Below, in pieces: positions 45,341 through 58,600 of a DNA stretch of 64,000 nucleotides. The notes under the pieces are model-generated. The model made no database searches. It saw nothing but the letters and a program-made list of their open reading frames with translations, and had not been told where the DNA came from. The stretch is from Seiridium cupressi. Taxonomy: Eukaryota; Ascomycota; Sordariomycetes; Amphisphaeriales; Sporocadaceae. The position numbers and the translations under genes were made by a program. The DNA lies in contig JARVKI010000021.1 in assembly GCA_036674765.1 (NCBI GenBank), positions 434,001 to 498,000 on the forward strand, read 5' to 3'. How positions within the stretch are numbered: position 1 is the stretch's first letter; each line of letters opens with the position of its first letter.

Positions 45341-47139
45341 ATAGAAGACGGGCTTCCAAAGTGATGCAATTCGAACGCATAAGAAGTCAGCACACACGAC
45401 TGGTAAAGCAAATGCGATTTCCTTCTAATATATCTACTATTATCTGGATAACCTAAGGCATACGGCACCATAGGAGGCCACGTCGCAATAGAGTAGACGC
45501 GTCGTTTTAGAAGTTGTTTTGAGCTTACTTCGCTTGCATATATACTATCTGCCACCAACTCCTCCGTGCCAGGATATGTATATCTTTTGTATATGATTCC
45601 TGACTAGGTCGTTATAAAAACATGCGGCAGACCGCTTCATACTCCACGTCATAATATTCAGGTCAAGGGCGGTGGCCGACGTTTTGTGGCCGACGTACGG
45701 ATGACTGCAAATATTGATAATGTAAGTACCCAATGGCTCTGTGTTACGAAGCTCAATGTGTCGCAAATGAGGACGTCGTCGAAACCTGGCATTGATACAA
45801 ACAGCAGAAACAATCATGGTATGAGTAGATCTAATCGCCAAGCGCTATGTACCGAGCCACTGCAGTAGAGGCCTGTACATAGCAGGGTACATTCTAGTTA
45901 GGTTAGTTGGTTCCTAGGGTGCTCTAGACCCTGGCTAGCAGTGGAGCCGCTCGGGTAATTTTACTAGCATATAGTGGTCAGGGATCCGTCCAGGCCCCTA
46001 GCAACTTGCATTTACATGCGGATTGAATGTAGAAACCGTTTGCTTGGAGATAGTGCTCAGTGAATCCAACGCAAAAGCAATCGCTCAATTTGTCGATACT
46101 TTCTGGTTCACATGGAGGCAAAAGCGAAGGATTACTTCAGCAAATAGGTGTGTATGTATGTATGTATGTATTGCTGAGTTTGTGCGCAGCCAGGCCTCGT
46201 TCTCGCTGTCAATCCGCAGCAAGGGGCGGCCGAGACAACCGGTACATGTATCGAACTTGGCAGCTGCCGGGAGTCAGGTTTTCAGATCCGGTATGACGGC
46301 ATCGAGGACACGAAAACAGCAGATTGGGAAGGACTCCTGACTGCCGACTGGGTATTGATGCGCTTGTCTCGAGACGCGTTCGACACAAATCCTCAGGAGA
46401 TGGCCAGATATGGTTGAATGGTCTGCAAGGTCCGACGTGTGCTGTTCCAATCCAGTGTGGCATGATTGCATCTCTTTAATAACGGACTGTTGCATCGGGT
46501 TCTTGGGCAAGGGGGCAGTGCAAAGTCTACAGGTACCAGGTGCGTTTTATACGGAGGCATGTCGTAGTCCAAGAACAATTTGCAATTGACTGGCTCCAAT
46601 GGGGAGAAGCAGTGACGAACGCCAGAACTTCCATTACAGAAGACCTTCCTTTTCTTCGGCATCTAGTGCAGTGCAGTACTGATGTTGAAAGGAGGCCAGG
46701 CATTGTTCACAGTCAGTACTGAAGGTTGATGACTGGCAGCTGATTCGAGAGAGAGAAATGAACTTCCAGCATTGCCAGGAATGTTCTCGCCCCATCCCTG
46801 GATTGTGCATCTTGGATATGCAGTAGTAGACCGGGTGGCTTTGAGCTGGCACCTCCTCCAAAACTCAGGATGGCTATATCCACCCTCCTCCATCATAGAC
46901 GACCAGCCTGCATTGCTCAATAAATTGGATCCTGGTGAGTGTGAATAACAGCACCACGAGGAAGCAAATGCCTTGGAACGTCTGCCAAAACGGCCCGATG
47001 CTGCCATGGTCACAAAAGGATGGGAAAGGGGGCTCGGGTTACACGCTCCCGCTCAGAATGGTGTCTGCACATAATCACACGGTGGCGCCTAGACACGCTT
47101 TGTGTTTACAGCTCGGCCAAACTAGAGAATAACCTTAGC
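45341..47139. other. Gene-poor intergenic region
   Basis: About 1.8 kb with only short overlapping frames. A GTAT microsatellite lies at 46152-46171. No RNA gene or complete mobile element seen. Confidence 0.5.
46152..46171 (+). repeat. Tetranucleotide microsatellite (GTAT)n
   Basis: Five near-perfect tandem copies of the GTAT/TATG unit in intergenic DNA, preceded by GTGT. Confidence 0.75.
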
Positions 47140-47575
47140 TATAAACTTGATTTGTGGACTCAACCCTCCCACCAGCACACGAGACGCCGCTACTGTCGGT
47201 GCGGGTGGTTTCGATGATCTGGCGCCGGCTGCCGTGCTGTCCAGTCACAACCTATGTTCAGGGTTCTGATTCTCTCTTGCTTCTCGCTGAAAACCTTAAC
47301 CAGCGAAACGTCGACTTCTCCTCCTCTTTCTTCTCATTCCTCCCATTGAATTTCTATCACCACAGTCGCTTCCCCATCTTGGTGGTTTTCTCATTGGGCA
47401 ACTCTCTCGCTTTGTTGTCCCTTTCTTCATAACACAACTTTTAATACTGACTCCCGTCTTTCATTGTCGATACTTCTGCCGCACAGTCCCTTCGCCTGTA
47501 CGGTATCTCTACTGTCAAAGTTTCCCGCCACCTTTTTTCTCAATTCAGTCCATTGAAAGTCTAGTCGGATTCATA
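47140..47575 (+). promoter_or_regulatory. TATA-like element and CT-rich leader of the GH72 gene
   Basis: TATAAA is at 47140-47145, followed by a strongly pyrimidine-rich stretch (about 47290-47480, with CTCCTCTTTCTTCTCATTCC) up to the ATG at 47576. CT-rich blocks before the start are common in highly expressed fungal genes. The transcription start itself is not visible. Confidence 0.4.
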
Positions 47576-49048
47576 ATGAAGTCTTTCGCCCTCATCTCCG
47601 CGTTGGCGGCTGCCAGCATCGTCAATGCCGGGCCCACTCCCACCGAGAACGAGCTCCCGAAGCGGGCGGATTCCTTACCCACAGTCACCGCGTCCGGAAA
47701 TGGTAAGACGATCATGATCCTGCTCGGCTTAGCAGCGAAACTATATACTAACATTGCTATCACAGCATTCTGGACCGGCAGCGATCGCTTCTACATTCGG
47801 GGAATTGACTACCAACCTGGCGGTTCCTCCTCCGACGCGGATCCTCTCGCCGACACAGACGTCTGCAAGCGTGATATCGCAAAGTTCCAGGAGCTCGGCG
47901 TCAACACTATTCGGGTGTACATGGTCGACAACTCAAAGAACCACGACGATTGCATGACCGAGCTTGCCAATGCCGGCATCTACCTGGTGCTGGATGTGAA
48001 CAACCCCAAGTACTCCATCAACCGCTATAACGCTGCCCCGTCCTACAACGCCGTCTATCTGCAGAGCGTCTTTGCCACCGTCGAGGAGTTTGCCAAGTAC
48101 ACCAATACTCTGGCTTTCTTCTCCGGCAATGAAGTCATCAACGAGCAGGCAAACTCGACCCTTGCCGCCCCCTACGTGAAGGCCACCACCCGCGACATCA
48201 AGCAGTTCATTGGCAGCCGGGGCCTACGCGCAATCCCCGTCGGCTACTCGGCAGCTGATGTTGCTGGAAACCGCATGCAGACTGCGGCCTACTTCAACTG
48301 CGGCTCGGACGATGCCAGGAGCGACTTCTTCGCCTTCAACGACTACTCGTGGTGCTCTCCCTCTGACTTCCAGACCTCTGGTTGGGACCAGAAGGTCAAG
48401 AACTTTACCGGATACGGACTGCCCATCTTCCTGTCCGAGTGGGGTTGTATCGCCAACCCGCCCCGAACATTCGAAGAACTGGGAGCTCTCATGAACTCTG
48501 AGATGACCGGTGTCTATTCTGGAGGCCTCGTCTACGAGTACAGCAAGGAGGGCAACGGCTTTGGTGTTGTCGAGATTAGCGGTACCAACAGCGACGTCAC
48601 GGAAGAGACTGAGTTCGGTAACCTCAAGTCCGCTCTTTCAAAGTACCCTGCCCCTACTGGTAACGGCGGCTTCACGTCGACCACAACATCAGCCGCATGC
48701 CCGACAGCCGACGATGATTGGCAAGTCGACTCCGACTCGCTGCCCGCTATTCCCGACTCAGCGAAAGACGTAAGTTGCCTGTTGCAATGTCCATGGTGAT
48801 TTGAGACTAACATCGCTCTCTAGTACATGACGAATGGTGCAGGTGCCGGTCCCGGTCTCAAGGGGGATGGATCGCAAGATGCCGGCTCTACGTCCACAGG
48901 AACTGCATCTTCTGGATCGGGCTCCGTATCAGCTACCGCTTCGGGTAAGAACGGAAGCGGACGGCCAGCACCGCCCATGGACATGAGCTTCTTCGCTGTC
49001 GCCGGCGCTGCTGGGCTCTTCACCCTTGTTGGTACACTTTTGTTGTAA
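47576..49048 (+). CDS. GPI-anchored 1,3-beta-glucanosyltransferase (GH72, Gel/Gas type)
   Basis: Three exons, 47576..47702, 47766..48769, 48824..49048 (introns 63 and 54 nt), give 451 residues. A signal peptide covers about 1-18, followed by a KR site near 29-30. The GH72 catalytic domain begins FYIRGIDYQPGG and carries the acid/base Glu165 in FFSGNEV and the nucleophile Glu267 in FLSEWGC. A Ser/Thr/Gly-rich linker and a hydrophobic C-terminus (FFAVAGAAGLFTLVGTLLL) preceded by small residues indicate a GPI anchor. The enzyme cuts and rejoins beta-1,3-glucan chains at the outer face of the membrane and in the wall. There is no Cys-rich CBM43/X8 module, so it belongs to the Gel1-like subgroup. 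Full length, no lesion. Confidence 0.96.
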
Positions 49049-49618
49049 GAAGAGGATTGGGAACACCATGTCTGATGCCTGGGCTTTAATTTGTTTAGAC
49101 TGCTTTACTGGTTAGATTTCTTACGTTTACCCCGAATGAGGGTCACAAATGAGGTGCATCTTGTCGCGAAGCAGATATTGGGAACTGCGCCGGAAACCGA
49201 TCCGCACAACACAAATAATGAATAACTAAGCATTGTACTTGTATAATTTTATTGCAGAGCCTAGCAATGCTGCTACGCAATGTCTATTCTCGAAAGCATC
49301 CAAGGTGTTGTGGAACCTGTCGACCAGCATAAGTCACGATATATTGCAAACCGAGACGATTGAACGAGGCCAACGTTAACCTGCCGATGAAAATACAGTG
49401 AGTTCAAAAAACATGTCCAAACAAACAGCTAATCCGCAGCATCCAGATCTGTCTATGCAGGCCGAGCCAAAGAGATTCATAAGTCATAACCATATATCCC
49501 ATCATCATATACTTCCTGATTGCCTGAGTGTCTTGAAAACGTAAGAACAAAATATAAAAAGTGCCACATTGCTCCACGCTTCAGATACAGATCTCAAAAA
49601 TAAAATCAGCCTCGAGAG
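49049..49618. other. Intergenic between convergent genes
   Basis: 3' flanks of the GH72 and DUF3824 genes, AT-richer than the genes. Nothing else recognised. Confidence 0.5.
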
Positions 49619-52600
49619 TTAGTAGTCGTCATCCCTCCTACGCCGGTGCCGTCTTCTCCTCCGCCTGTCATCCTCCTCCTCCTTATCATCATCATATCTC
49701 TCATCCTCGATAGCCGCTCTCCCGCCACCACCACCACCACCACCGCCACTCGAGCCAGGGAGGTTTGTCAGCACGTTGCCTAGGATTCCCATCAACCCCG
49801 TTCTGCCTTGCAACAGGCTTCCAACTCCTTGAGCCATCTGATTAACTATGTCAGGATCCGTACCCTGGATGCCCCAGGCTCCATGAACATGTGTCCCGTC
49901 TCGATTACGTGGGCGGCAGTCGAAGTCACCCTGCCTGTTATGCCACCGCCGTGGGTCTGTGGGGTCGATAGACCGGCCAGAATTGTCGAAGCGATCTGGA
50001 AGAACTTCGACACCTTCCTCGTCAGACAGTGGCGACGTGTCTTGTCTGTGCCTGCGACGCTGTACCAGGGGACGATCAGAAGACGGGTCCGAGTCAGAGC
50101 GACGTCTGCTGAAGTTGGGGCGCTTAGGGCGGACGGCTTGACTGCCTGTTACTGATCCGGCAGGTTCGTCATCAGCCGGAGCACTACGGTCCTTCTGCTC
50201 GTGGGTTTCGTGGTGTTTCCTGAGGGTGCGACTTGATTGCGGAGAGAGTGGGATGAACACAACAGATTTGGTAGCTGATGGAGCAGGGTCTTCTGGAACA
50301 GTGCTGATAGACGATGAACGGCTGGGTGGATGCTCTGGAGAGGGTCGGCGACGACGACGACGACGACGCCGTGTTAGACCATCTGCAACACTGGGTTAGT
50401 GGTTGTCCCATTGCAAAACACATCGAGGCAGAGATGGTAGTTTAACACAGACTCAGGGGTACTCCGCACCTTGTGCACTAGCGCCCCTTGAATCCGGGTC
50501 ATTTTTGGGAATGGGAGTTGGGTTGCCGCCGAGGTTCGGCTGACGACTCACATTCTCTGGCCCGGTGGGAGGGTAGGGATCATGAGGACGACCTCTGGTT
50601 CCTGCCTGCGGTGGTGGTCCGGGCGGCGGCCCGGGGAGGTCAGTGTAGTCTTGTGGGTTATAGTGGCCTGGTGGGGGTGGGTAAGCATTCAGGTTCATGG
50701 CAGAGTTGTTCGGATGTTGAGTAAAGCCGCCTGGGCCGCCTGGGCCAGCGGCTGGTGCTGGGGGTTGTGGTTGTTGAGGATAATAGGCCCCTCCAGATGC
50801 TGTGGGCGGTGACGGAGGTGCCTCGGGGTCATACTCGCCAGCAGAGTAATACCCGCCGGCTGCCGATTCTTCCTCGAAGCCTAAGGTTTATGTTAGGAAT
50901 GTTTCCATAGAGTTGGCCGGCGAAACTCACGTCTTCGCTCCCGCTCTCTGGACTTTCTACTCCGTCTGCGCTCCGCTCGTCTCTCTGCCGACTCCCGCCG
51001 CTCAATTGACCTATCCCGAGACTCCCTGTCTCCAGACCTCTCGCGCTCCTTCTTGGCCTCATTATACTTCTTGATCCCTATTGCAGCTGCGCCCGCACCT
51101 AGAACCCCTGCTGCCGCCTCACGCAAGCGGCTCTTGCTCCTCTTCTGTTTCACGTCCTTCTCAGAGCCCGCCGAAGACGAGCGGTCGCGGGACCGCTGGC
51201 GATGGCGACGATGTCGCTCACGACTGGCGGCCTCACGTGCCGAAGGTGGAAGAGGAGTGGCGCCGTATTCAACCAGGCCTAGTTCTGGATTAGCGCCGTC
51301 TCGTGAGGTGAAGCTTCGAGCCCTCGACCTGCTGCGGCTGCGGCTACGGGAGAGACTGTGTCTACGGCTTCTGTCAGAGTAGTACTCATCGTCGATGTCT
51401 CTCTCGTGCTCGCGCGCTTTCTTTTCCTTGTGACGCTCCCATAGCTTGCTTGCTGCCGCTCCTGTAAGACTAGCTGCGGCGATTTCGGCACCTATAAAAC
51501 GTCAGCCTTCATTCGGTATTATCCACGCCGACCTTTACTAACCTGTCCTAATTCTGGATTTGCTTCGTGATCCCCCTCTTGACTTGCTACGGTAATGTTG
51601 CACAAGCCCGGCAATGGCACTAGGAGAAACACAATTAGCTTACACTTCTAGTCACCTACTTTGCTGCAAGGCTCCTGTCCCCATTTCGTGCCGGAGATGG
51701 TCGACATGTCTGCTAGGCATTTTCTTTCTTCACTCAGGACGGATGCACGAGTACAACTTACCCTGTGGCGGCGGCAGCTTTGGCCATGCTTGCTTTGCTA
51801 CGTGACCGGCCAGAGCGGCTCCGGGACAATGAGTAGTCGTCCGAGTATCTCCTTCCCCTGGCTCGGCCTCTGGTGGCTTCCTCTTTCTCAATCTTGTTGC
51901 TCTGAATATACTTGAGGCCACCAGCAACAGCAAGGGCTGCAGCACCCTGTACAGCGTCTCATTAGTCAAGGCCTATGCAGTAGCGAAGAAAAAGAAAAAA
52001 AGGCTTACAATAGCTAGGCCGGTGGTCAACCTAGATCGGGACTTGGAGCGACTCTTGTGGTGACGGTCATAGTCGTCGTCGTCGTCGTATCGGTCATCGT
52101 GCCGGTCCTCATAAGCGCTCCGTGCTCTCCTGATGACCTCAGTACCCAAGGCACCAAGGGCAGCGCCAGCAAGAACTTTCTTGCCTCGGTGCTCAGGAAG
52201 TTCTCCTTCGCGGCCACGTCGACTCGAGACCAGTGCGGAAATGCCAGCTCCGGCAAGAGCACCTTCGGCTAAATGTCTTCTCTTGTGGTGATCGGAGCTG
52301 GAACTGCGTTCGCGACGAATGATGGTTCTCTTGACATAGAGGTCCTCATCATCGTCCTGGTACTCACGCCGGCGTCGATCGTACCTTTCCATGGCATAAT
52401 CATCATCGCGACGTTCTTCCCTGCGGTAGTAGTACTCCTCTTCTCGTGGGTCGCGGCGAGCGACTTCGCGATTGTTTTCTCTAAGCACAATGTAGCCCGG
52501 GTCTGGCTGCCTATCGATGATAACAGGGGGTGGTGCTGGTGCCTCTTGCACAATGATTTGCTGCGGCTCTGGAGCTTTCTGCCGAATGACGATAGGCTGA

Positions 52601-53433
52601 GGGGTTGGTTCGGCAGGCGCATAGTATTCAGTCTCCTTTCTGTAGCGCTCGATGTCTCCATCATGGTGGTGGTGGTGATGGTGGTCATCGTCATGGTACC
52701 GCTCAATGCGTTTCTCGACTTTCACATCATCCAGGTGATCGTCTGATCGGCGCTCAATGCGCTTCTCGACTCGAACATCGTCGATGTGATCGCCATGCTC
52801 CTCGCTCCTGCGTTCAATCCGCTTCTCAACACGAACGTCGTCGTGATCGTCCCAGGGCATGCGTGAGCGTCGGTCCCAGTCTCGGTCGCGCGGGGACATG
52901 GGCGAGTCCCTTTCGATAGTCTCCCTGGTTTCACGAACCACCCTGTCGCGGCGTTCGGGCTCACGTTCCCTCTCGATGACTATATCACGCTCGCGACGAT
53001 CAGTCTCTCCGCGAGAATAATCCACCTCCCTCTCCATAACGCGGTATCTGTCATCGCGATCACGATCGCGGTCACGGAAGTCAGAGCCGTCGCGTTCAAT
53101 GACCCTCTTCTCTACAACGGTGCGCTGCACGGGAGCCTCGACGGCAGATCTGGGTCGTTCGGGGTAGTAAGTCTTCTCTACGCGCTTGTCGACCTCGACC
53201 AGTTCTCCAGAGGTGCGGCCGATGTGTGAATGGGCGTCGCGGAGGTCGTCTCTGTAGGAATACGCAGATCTTCGGTCATCATCGTAATCCTCATACCGCT
53301 TCACACGATCGACCCTCGTGGTTGATCCGCCGCCGACCTTGTACCGTCGCACGGTTGTGCTCTTATACTTTTCGTCATCGGAATCGTCGTCTTTGTACCG
53401 GGTCTGCCGGTACTCCTTCTCGTAGTAGGACAT
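49619..53433 (-). CDS. DUF3824 repeat protein, highly charged
   Basis: Six exons on the minus strand, 52009..53433, 51762..51946, 51543..51619, 50931..51491, 50470..50880, 49619..50382 (introns 62, 142, 51, 50 and 87 nt), give 1140 residues; all phases close. Start MSYYEKEYRQ is chosen over an ATG four codons earlier by context. The first ~330 residues are Arg/Asp/Glu-rich, with a three-fold repeat of DV(R/K)VEKRIER and a run of seven His. Then come five Ala/Gly-rich helices, each followed by basic residues (LAEGALAGAGISALVSSRR, VLAGAALGALGTEVIRRA, GLAIGAAALAVAGGLKY, EIAAASLTGAAASKLWERH, LREAAAGVLGAGAAAIGI), the pattern of DUF3824. A Pro/Gly-rich part, an R9 run from CGT-type repeats and a nine-Gly run complete it. 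Function is unknown; the name LPXTG protein seen for relatives is misleading. Confidence 0.88.
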
Positions 53434-55620
53434 GCTGCGTTGCAAAAAGTGCCCCGACTAGAATCGGAGGCTTGGTACTCTGTCGACCGACAAGAAACAA
53501 AATAGAACCCAGCCAGAAGGCAGCGGAAGCACAACGATGGAAATAGGCTGCGAGGACTGCGACGGGATAACAGGTTATATCTGGGAGGGCTGGCGCTGAT
53601 GATTGCATGGGACGGCGGGCGGGGCTTTTGGGGGGGATGTCATGCATCCCATTTAGCGGGGCTGGTTTGGCATGGCATCGAGGGCATCCATAGGACGAAG
53701 GATGAAGCGCATGTCTCGAAGCGCAGCAGCCTTCTGCCTACTGCCTCCCTCCTGCCTTATGGATGAGAGGTGACCATTTCCGGACGGGGCCGCATGCCAT
53801 CTCCAGTTCGTGGGTTTGCATATTGCGCAACTCTGACGGTTTGACTAGTTGGTATCGGGTGCCACGTATTAGTGAACAGATACAAATATCACCATTCCCT
53901 GACTTTGATCACCCCCGTGAGGCAGGCATTGGACGTGCTGCAACAGTCTACTCCCGCTCCATCTTCTGCGCCCGTCCGACCAAGGCTCCCGAGGTCGTTG
54001 GAGACGGGGATTCTCACTGGTGGCGCAGCTCCCACACCTTCAGACATACGTTGCATAACCTCTGCCAGGCTGGAGGCTGATCAAGCCACCGAGGTGAAGC
54101 AAATGCGATACAGTGGGCTGAACGGTCTAAGCCTTAGTTGCGGTGTGAAGTTTGAGGTCTAAGTGAAGCCATAGATCATGCCTCTTTTGCGCCCCCAGAG
54201 GCCGGTGATCATCTGCATTATTGGTTGACACAGGCGGCAGTCAGATGGTTGTAAGGCCTAGCACCAGAGGGGCTGACCGGCAGCCAGCCTCTGTATGACT
54301 GGATGACTGCCATCTGATTGGCCATAGTTGGCCCCATCCTGCATTTTTTGCTGGAACATCTATGGTCACTTTGCACGCACATGGAGTGTCTTGCTACCCA
54401 TCGTGTCAACCCACTGACTGCTAACAATACAGTTGCTCCTGTCTCGAGGCTCCTGCGACTGCGTTGAACCCTGCTGGATGGGCATCGACCTTGAGAGTTT
54501 GTCTCATTTATGTCGTCATCGCTTACCCAATCGGGACCCTGGCAAAAACTCGCTTGGCTAGTGCCCGAGCTACATGTATTCGCTTAGGAAAATCCATCAA
54601 ACTTGGCAATCTGTCACATCTAACTTGCAGGGGGGAAGGAAAGAAGGATCTCTTTCCCTCTTGAATGGAAAACAGGAAACAACATTGGTCCATGCCCAAA
54701 GTTAAAGCACCGAGTCGCCTGAATACCTAAGGTAGGCATATCATCTCCTTCGAGTAGCCCAGAGCCTCGGCAAGACTGTACAACCTCACGCTTAATTAGT
54801 GCCCCACTCTGGAAAGGGTTTTCGGGGGGTTAATATAGAGGAAGGGGCTCTTCCACCATACCTCTATATCGAGTGTCGAAGATAACTCAAGTATATATAT
54901 AGTTATAGCTTCAGACTCCAAAGTCCAAAGTCGCAGCCAGCAGGAGTATATAACAGCTTGCCCGGGTTGTGACAGGCTGCGAGCAGTTGCGTTGTTTGTT
55001 GATGAACATCTAGTTATTAGCTATTGGTTCGAGAACAGCCATAATCTAGGATGTTGTGGTCTGGCCCGGTAATGCAAAATAACGACTTCTCGTCAGATTT
55101 ACAGTACTCGCATTTACATTGGCTTGGAGATACCTCGCGGGCAACTTACACATTGCGGAACATGATAGTCCTGGTTTCTTGCAATCATCCCTCCATCGAA
55201 AGTGTTTTTGTGTAAAAGTACATTGGGTACATACCTTTCCATTGGTAGGGTTTCTCGACTTCAGACGATACAATCATCCCTGTCACTTCTGATCTTGGCC
55301 AGCCCACACACCAGGAGGCAACAACGATCCTAAAAGACGATGCGTATGAAACGCCATCGTGGGGCGTGATTTCATTTCACAGCAGGGAACGTTCTTCGTC
55401 GGCAAGAGTCATGTAAGAAGCCGGCGCCGCCTTCCCACTGAACCCTTCTGGACGACAATCTCACCAAATCTCTTCCTCCATGGATCTCTGCCAAAAAAAA
55501 ATCCATCCTCAACCTGATCACCTTCACGCATCCCTATAACCATTCCGCCTTGTTCACTGCTATGCTATATCATTCCCTTGAACTCTTACACTAAACCCTG
55601 GCTCTGACACTTCTGATACA
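53434..55620. other. Divergent intergenic region
   Basis: 2.2 kb between the divergent DUF3824 and MFS genes. It includes AT-rich TATA-like stretches (54830-54910, TATATATATAG) and a CT-rich leader before the MFS start (55440-55615). Short frames have no domain content. No RNA gene or mobile element recognised. Confidence 0.5.
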
Positions 55621-58600
55621 ATGCGACATACAGGCCAGGAATCAGTTGTCTCTTCTTCTCGCAGGCGCAGCTCTCAGACAAGTGACTCAAATCCTTCGTT
55701 GAGGGTAGTCAGTAATCGTCCTCCGTCTTTCCATTCCACTGGAACCCGGACCGGGGCCTACAGATACGCTCTGCTCAAAGGTGGAAAATTTCGTGGAGAT
55801 ACTTCAGACTTACCCATTTCACCGATTCTAAGTAATTCGGACTCCATGCATACAACGATTTTCCCAGACAGAAACATTAGTTACGGCCACGGTAGACATA
55901 TTGGTATTTCCAAGGTCCGGCCTGCGGATTTTGATACCCATACTGGGCACCATGGCAGGTCGAAGGTCCGCTCTGCTGATCTCGAGCCTGATGATGCGAA
56001 ACGCAGCATATTAGCGATTGGGCATCATGCCGTCTCGAAGGTTCGTTCTGTTGATCTGACTGCTCCCGAGAATCCCATCGGAGCATCCAAGGTCCGCCCC
56101 GCACATCAGTATATCGACAAGGAGTCTGTTTTGGATGACTATCCCATGACATTTCCAGGGCAGAAGCTAGCCGACGCCCACACACAGAAACGAATCCGAC
56201 GCGGTCGTCCTCCCTATGAATCCAAAGTACGAGTTATGTCCAACGGTTCTGGCCCTCCGATAGTTCATTCATCTCATTTGCCCAATGAGACACACAGCGG
56301 TCATACTTGGGTAGACAAAGTTCGGGGTTTTTACAGTGGGGACTTAGAGACGACCGTCTCAGAGAGTGATTCGCGTCCGATACCTCATTTATATGCTCGT
56401 GTGCCAACGCCTTCTGAGCCGCAGGGGACGGTGGATGCTTCCAAGGCCGCTTCGTACTGGAGATTTCTTCCTGGACTAGGAGGAAAGAAAGAAGCTGAGC
56501 CAACCGAGGAAGAGATAAAAGGCCCTACCGCTGAAATGCCCGACAGCCATGGATTTTCGAAGCAGATGAATGTGAGAGAGATCATGCCTATCGTGCCGGA
56601 CGCAGTTAGTGATCTACACAATACTACAGGTGCACTTCCATACGAACAGTATGAAGACGAAGACCCACAGTCTGTTGTGTGGACAAGTCAGCCAAAGAAC
56701 GATAATTCTATGCCCAGTACATTACCGCGTTCTCTGACCACGCAATTGTTGATTGATTCAGGGCACCGCTCCTTTCCAGGGGCATTGGACCCCAAGCGTA
56801 CTGCACAGTGGCTCCGGGAGCTCCTGAGATCGAGAGAGTCGACCCCCACAAAGTTGACTCAACTCCCTAAAAAACAGCACTCCCGGCGCCAGCCACATCC
56901 TGATTATTCGGGAGGTATCAGCAGCGCGGCTGCCAGTAGGGTCACTACTTTTTCTGATGAGAACGCTGCAGACGCCGGTGTCATTGAGCAAGCTGTGCAA
57001 AACTTGGAGCAACTCCTAAGTGAGATCCTGGAAATTGCAAATAAGGTTGCTGACCACGACCACTCCCACGCGGGCGACGGCTATATACAACCCCATCTGC
57101 TCGAATCTTCTTATACTGAGAGTTCCCGGCCGTCGAGCGCACATGAGAGCATGCTGGAAGATTGTTCGACCGAAGATGAGCAGCCAGTTCGGTTCTTGGG
57201 AACCATCGAAGGTTCCGGGCATGACTCTGAAGCTATCTCGCAAGGAGCTATTCGGCGGCGGGGACTGACTATATCGGATACCATCAGAAACAATCGTCCT
57301 GTACTCCCAGCACGAGTATCAAGTTTGGGTCATGTTAAACAGACAGGGAGACGCAAATCCGTGGCACATCCCGAGAGTCCCCCGTTGGCAATGCCACCGC
57401 CTGATAAACAACTGCGAAGGGATTGTGGCAGTCACTTTCACCTTGCTTATGAAGAAGATGACCCTTGCAGGATTATCCAACCTCGCACCAAGACAGTGCC
57501 GAATAGCCGGGAAGTCCGGGAGTATATTCGTGTCTTCCATTCGCCACCCATCACGCCACGGGGCAGTTCCAGGTGCTTACGAGACAATGCCAGCATGCAA
57601 GAACCGATAACCCTAGACGAGATTCGAGATGCTCATACTGCAGGCCATGGGTCACCTGACGTCTGCAGTCTAGATGGCGGGTCCGACGATATCGTCGATT
57701 TCTCAACGCCGAATCAAAGCACACAGAGAAAGCAAACTTCAGGACGCTTCAATGGGACTCACAATCATTCTCGGATCACCCCTACTGCCGTCGCAACGGG
57801 AGCCTCTCATGGGCCTTCGAAATCGAAACGACCCCGTTCCTTGCGCGACATAAGCTTCCGAGGACGCTCTCACGTCAGCATCAGAGATGCAAAGTTCAGT
57901 TTAACCAAGTCTCATCGTCGACAGCCCATTGCTCGTGATTGGTCACCCGCGCGAAAGAGGTTTGTCGCCATGGTGGCCTGCTTTGGTACCGCAATGATTG
58001 GCATGATCCTTGGCATTTATGCGGGTATCGTCCCTGCTGTGCAATATTATATCGCCGATGCAAACCACATTGCCATTCTCGGAAATGTGGGCATGTACCT
58101 TAGAATGGCACTGCCTTCTTTCTTTTGCTGGCCGTTACCACTACTTCATGGGCGTCGGCAGTACGTATTGATGGGCTTGACCCTGGCCATGCCTTTGCTA
58201 TTCCCTCAGGCCATAACCGTCAGCACACACCGATCTTCGAAGTCCAGTGCCTGGAAATGGGCACTGCTACTCCCTCGAGGCTTGATGGGCATTTCTCTGG
58301 GATTCGCAAACATGAACTTCCATTCGACTTTAACGGACTTGTTTGGGGCCTCGTTGATGAGCAGCAATCCACATCAAGAGGTAGTCGATGAGGAAGACGT
58401 CAGGAGGCACGGTGGTGGACTTGGGGTGTGGCTGGGAATCTGGACCTAGTGCTTCATTGGATCCCTTGGCATCGGTTTTCTAGTTGGTGCGGTCGTCATT
58501 GACAGAGCCTCGCCTGCCTGGGGACTCTACATCAGCATCATAATGATTGTCGTTGCGCTGATGTTGAGTGTCCTGACACCCGAAGTCCGCCGTTCTGCGT

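Noticed and set aside
52057..52919. Plus-strand frames of 100-157 codons opposite the DUF3824 gene
   Set aside because: They are valine/isoleucine-rich antisense readings of Asp/Arg/His codons, not separate genes.
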